A stretch of DNA of 6,082 bases, from assembly GCA_013698435.1 (NCBI GenBank), contig JACCVA010000265.1:1-6082 (forward strand), in the 5' to 3' direction. Below are positions 5,729 to 6,082 of this stretch, one piece after another (the stretch's first letter is position 1; every line of letters begins with the position of its first letter). The position numbers were made by a program, and so were the translations under genes. Source of the DNA: Nocardioidaceae bacterium (lineage in GTDB: Bacteria; Actinomycetota; Actinomycetes; Propionibacteriales; Nocardioidaceae). Under the pieces are notes generated by a model, which was not told where the DNA came from, did not search any database, and worked only from the letters and a program-made list of their open reading frames with translations.

Positions 5729-5763
5729 CGTACGTCTTCCGCCGCAGGTCGGAAGACGGTACG
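5729..5763. repeat. Bulged inverted repeat between tRNA and BI-1 gene
   Basis: CGTCTTCCG (5733-5741) and CGGAAGACG (5750-5758) are perfect 9-bp arms around an 8-nt loop. CGTA (5729-5732) and TACG (5760-5763) extend the stem past a single bulged G at 5759. It lies 32 bp beyond the tRNA 3' end and about 50 bp upstream of the BI-1 -10 box. It may terminate the tRNA transcript (no T-run follows) or bind a regulator. Confidence 0.45.
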
Positions 5764-5794
5764 CCACACCCCACGCCGCCACCGGCGAGACCGG

Positions 5795-5868
5795 TGCCCC
5801 CGGTGGGACTCGAACCCACACTGAGCGCCTTTTAAGGGTGCGTCCTCTGCCAGTTGGGATACGGGGGC
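5795..5868 (-). tRNA. tRNA with UAA anticodon and short variable region (nominally Leu)
   Basis: On the minus strand a 74-nt cloverleaf folds. The acceptor stem GCCCCCG/CGGGGGC (5862-5868 with 5796-5802) is perfect, with discriminator A at 5795 and no encoded CCA (CCGG follows). The T arm is GTGGG-TTCGAGT-CCCAC (5803-5819), also perfect. The D arm pairs as TCC/GGA around an 11-nt loop containing GG (5843-5859). The anticodon arm is GCACC-CTTAAAA-GGCGC (5825-5841) with one A-C mismatch; U33 is followed by UAA (5832-5834). The variable region is only 5 nt (5820-5824), class I, whereas bacterial tRNA-Leu normally has a long variable arm. By anticodon it would read UUA codons; the body resembles a class I tRNA such as Lys, so the amino acid is uncertain. 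A 5-bp hairpin (5781-5795) abuts the mature 3' end. Confidence 0.8.
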
Positions 5869-5895
5869 GAGCGTCGCTCGTAGCGGTGCGGTCTC

Positions 5896-5901
5896 ATCGT
5901 A
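5896..5901 (-). promoter_or_regulatory. Candidate -10 box for the tRNA gene
   Basis: TACGAT on the minus strand fits TANNNT and would start transcription near 5889, about 20 nt before the tRNA 5' end at 5868. No good -35 is visible. Confidence 0.35.
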
Positions 5902-5964
5902 GAGCCGTCGTTGCCGACGTACGCCGGCGAATCGTCGCCCGAGCGGCCCGGTGCCCGACAGGTA

Positions 5965-6082
5965 CTAGCGGTTGGCGCGGTCGAAGTCGTCGCGTGGCCG
6001 TTGCAACGACCCCAACGAGACCACGTCGCGTTGGAAGAAGAGCGCCAGCGTCCAGTCGAGGACCACGCGCATCTTCTTGCTC
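5965..6082 (-). CDS. NAD(P)/FAD-dependent oxidoreductase (NADH dehydrogenase-like), C-terminal fragment
   Basis: The last 38 codons and the TAG stop (5965-5967) of a gene entering from the right edge. The peptide includes KKMRVVLDWTLALFFQRDVVSLG and ends QRPRDDFDRANR. A hydrophobic amphipathic segment with V-x-x-D-W-T-L-x-L-F-F-x-R-D-V-V-S-L-G resembles the C-terminal membrane-binding end of type II NADH dehydrogenase-like flavoproteins in actinobacteria, from memory of that family. Such enzymes pass electrons from NADH to quinone at the inner membrane face. The nucleotide-binding domains lie outside the window, so the assignment rests on this tail. The gene lies upstream of the tRNA on the same strand, with 96 bp between them. 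Confidence 0.55.
   Translation of the reverse strand, partial: SKKMRVVLDWTLALFFQRDVVSLGSLQRPRDDFDRANR

Noticed and set aside
5628..5821. Minus-strand frames beginning inside the tRNA (starts at 5819 and 5821)
   Set aside because: Their first residues (GSSPTGGTG, WVRVPPGAP) are tRNA-derived translation artefacts; the BI-1 start is set by the Shine-Dalgarno at 5638-5643.
5584..5835. Plus-strand open frame ending VPPVGLEPTLSAF
   Set aside because: The GLEPT-type ending is the well-known translation of an antisense tRNA T arm; the frame also overlaps the BI-1 gene start.
5926..5939. 5-bp hairpin (GGCGA/TCGCC) after the NADH dehydrogenase-like gene
   Set aside because: Too short a stem and no T-run to call a terminator.
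1..6082. CRISPR array, riboswitch, insertion sequence or phage attachment site
   Set aside because: No regularly spaced repeats, no transposase or integrase, no terminal inverted repeats with target duplications. The cbs gene appears leaderless, leaving no room for an S-box or SAH riboswitch. The tRNA 3' end is not duplicated in the window.

Overview
The window is GC-rich and compact, with GTG as well as ATG starts and apparently leaderless promoters (TANNNT boxes six bases before the start codon). Together with the gene families this points to an actinobacterium. A Nocardioidaceae-like or related Propionibacteriales genome is my inference from gene content, not something the sequence proves. 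It reads as chromosomal housekeeping and accessory-metabolism sequence. I see no transposase, integrase, phage gene, CRISPR array or defence island.

Layout, left to right. (1) 1-124 (-) is the N-terminus of a luciferase-like (LLM) flavin-dependent oxidoreductase, cut by the window edge. It is divergent from (2) 224-1720 (+), a Baeyer-Villiger-type FAD/NADPH monooxygenase; the 99 bp between them carry a perfect 9-bp inverted repeat. (3) 1729-3099 (-) is cystathionine beta-synthase with a C-terminal pair of CBS domains. It converges on the monooxygenase, and a long hairpin covers the 8-bp gap and the last codons of the monooxygenase. (4) 3281-4360 (+) is a membrane-anchored SGNH/GDSL hydrolase, divergent from cbs across 181 bp. 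(5) 4432-4662 (+) is a DUF4287 small protein with a strong Shine-Dalgarno. (6) 4672-4695 is a strong bidirectional terminator. (7) 4719-5627 (-) is a Bax inhibitor-1/YccA-family membrane protein with a Gln/Gly/Tyr/Pro-rich N-terminal tail. (8) 5795-5868 (-) is a tRNA gene whose anticodon reads UAA but whose variable region is short. (9) 5965-6082 (-) is the C-terminus of a probable NAD(P)/FAD-dependent (type II NADH dehydrogenase-like) oxidoreductase. No gene-free stretch exceeds 300 bases.

The genes do not form one pathway. cbs diverts homocysteine and serine to cystathionine; the two divergent flavoenzymes at the left may share a regulator or substrate class (inference). The SGNH hydrolase and the BI-1 protein are envelope functions. 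I did not find a convincing new multi-gene system. The most unusual items are the UAA-anticodon tRNA with class I architecture, the hairpin overlapping the 3' end of the monooxygenase gene, and palindromes in the leader and upstream region of the BI-1 gene.
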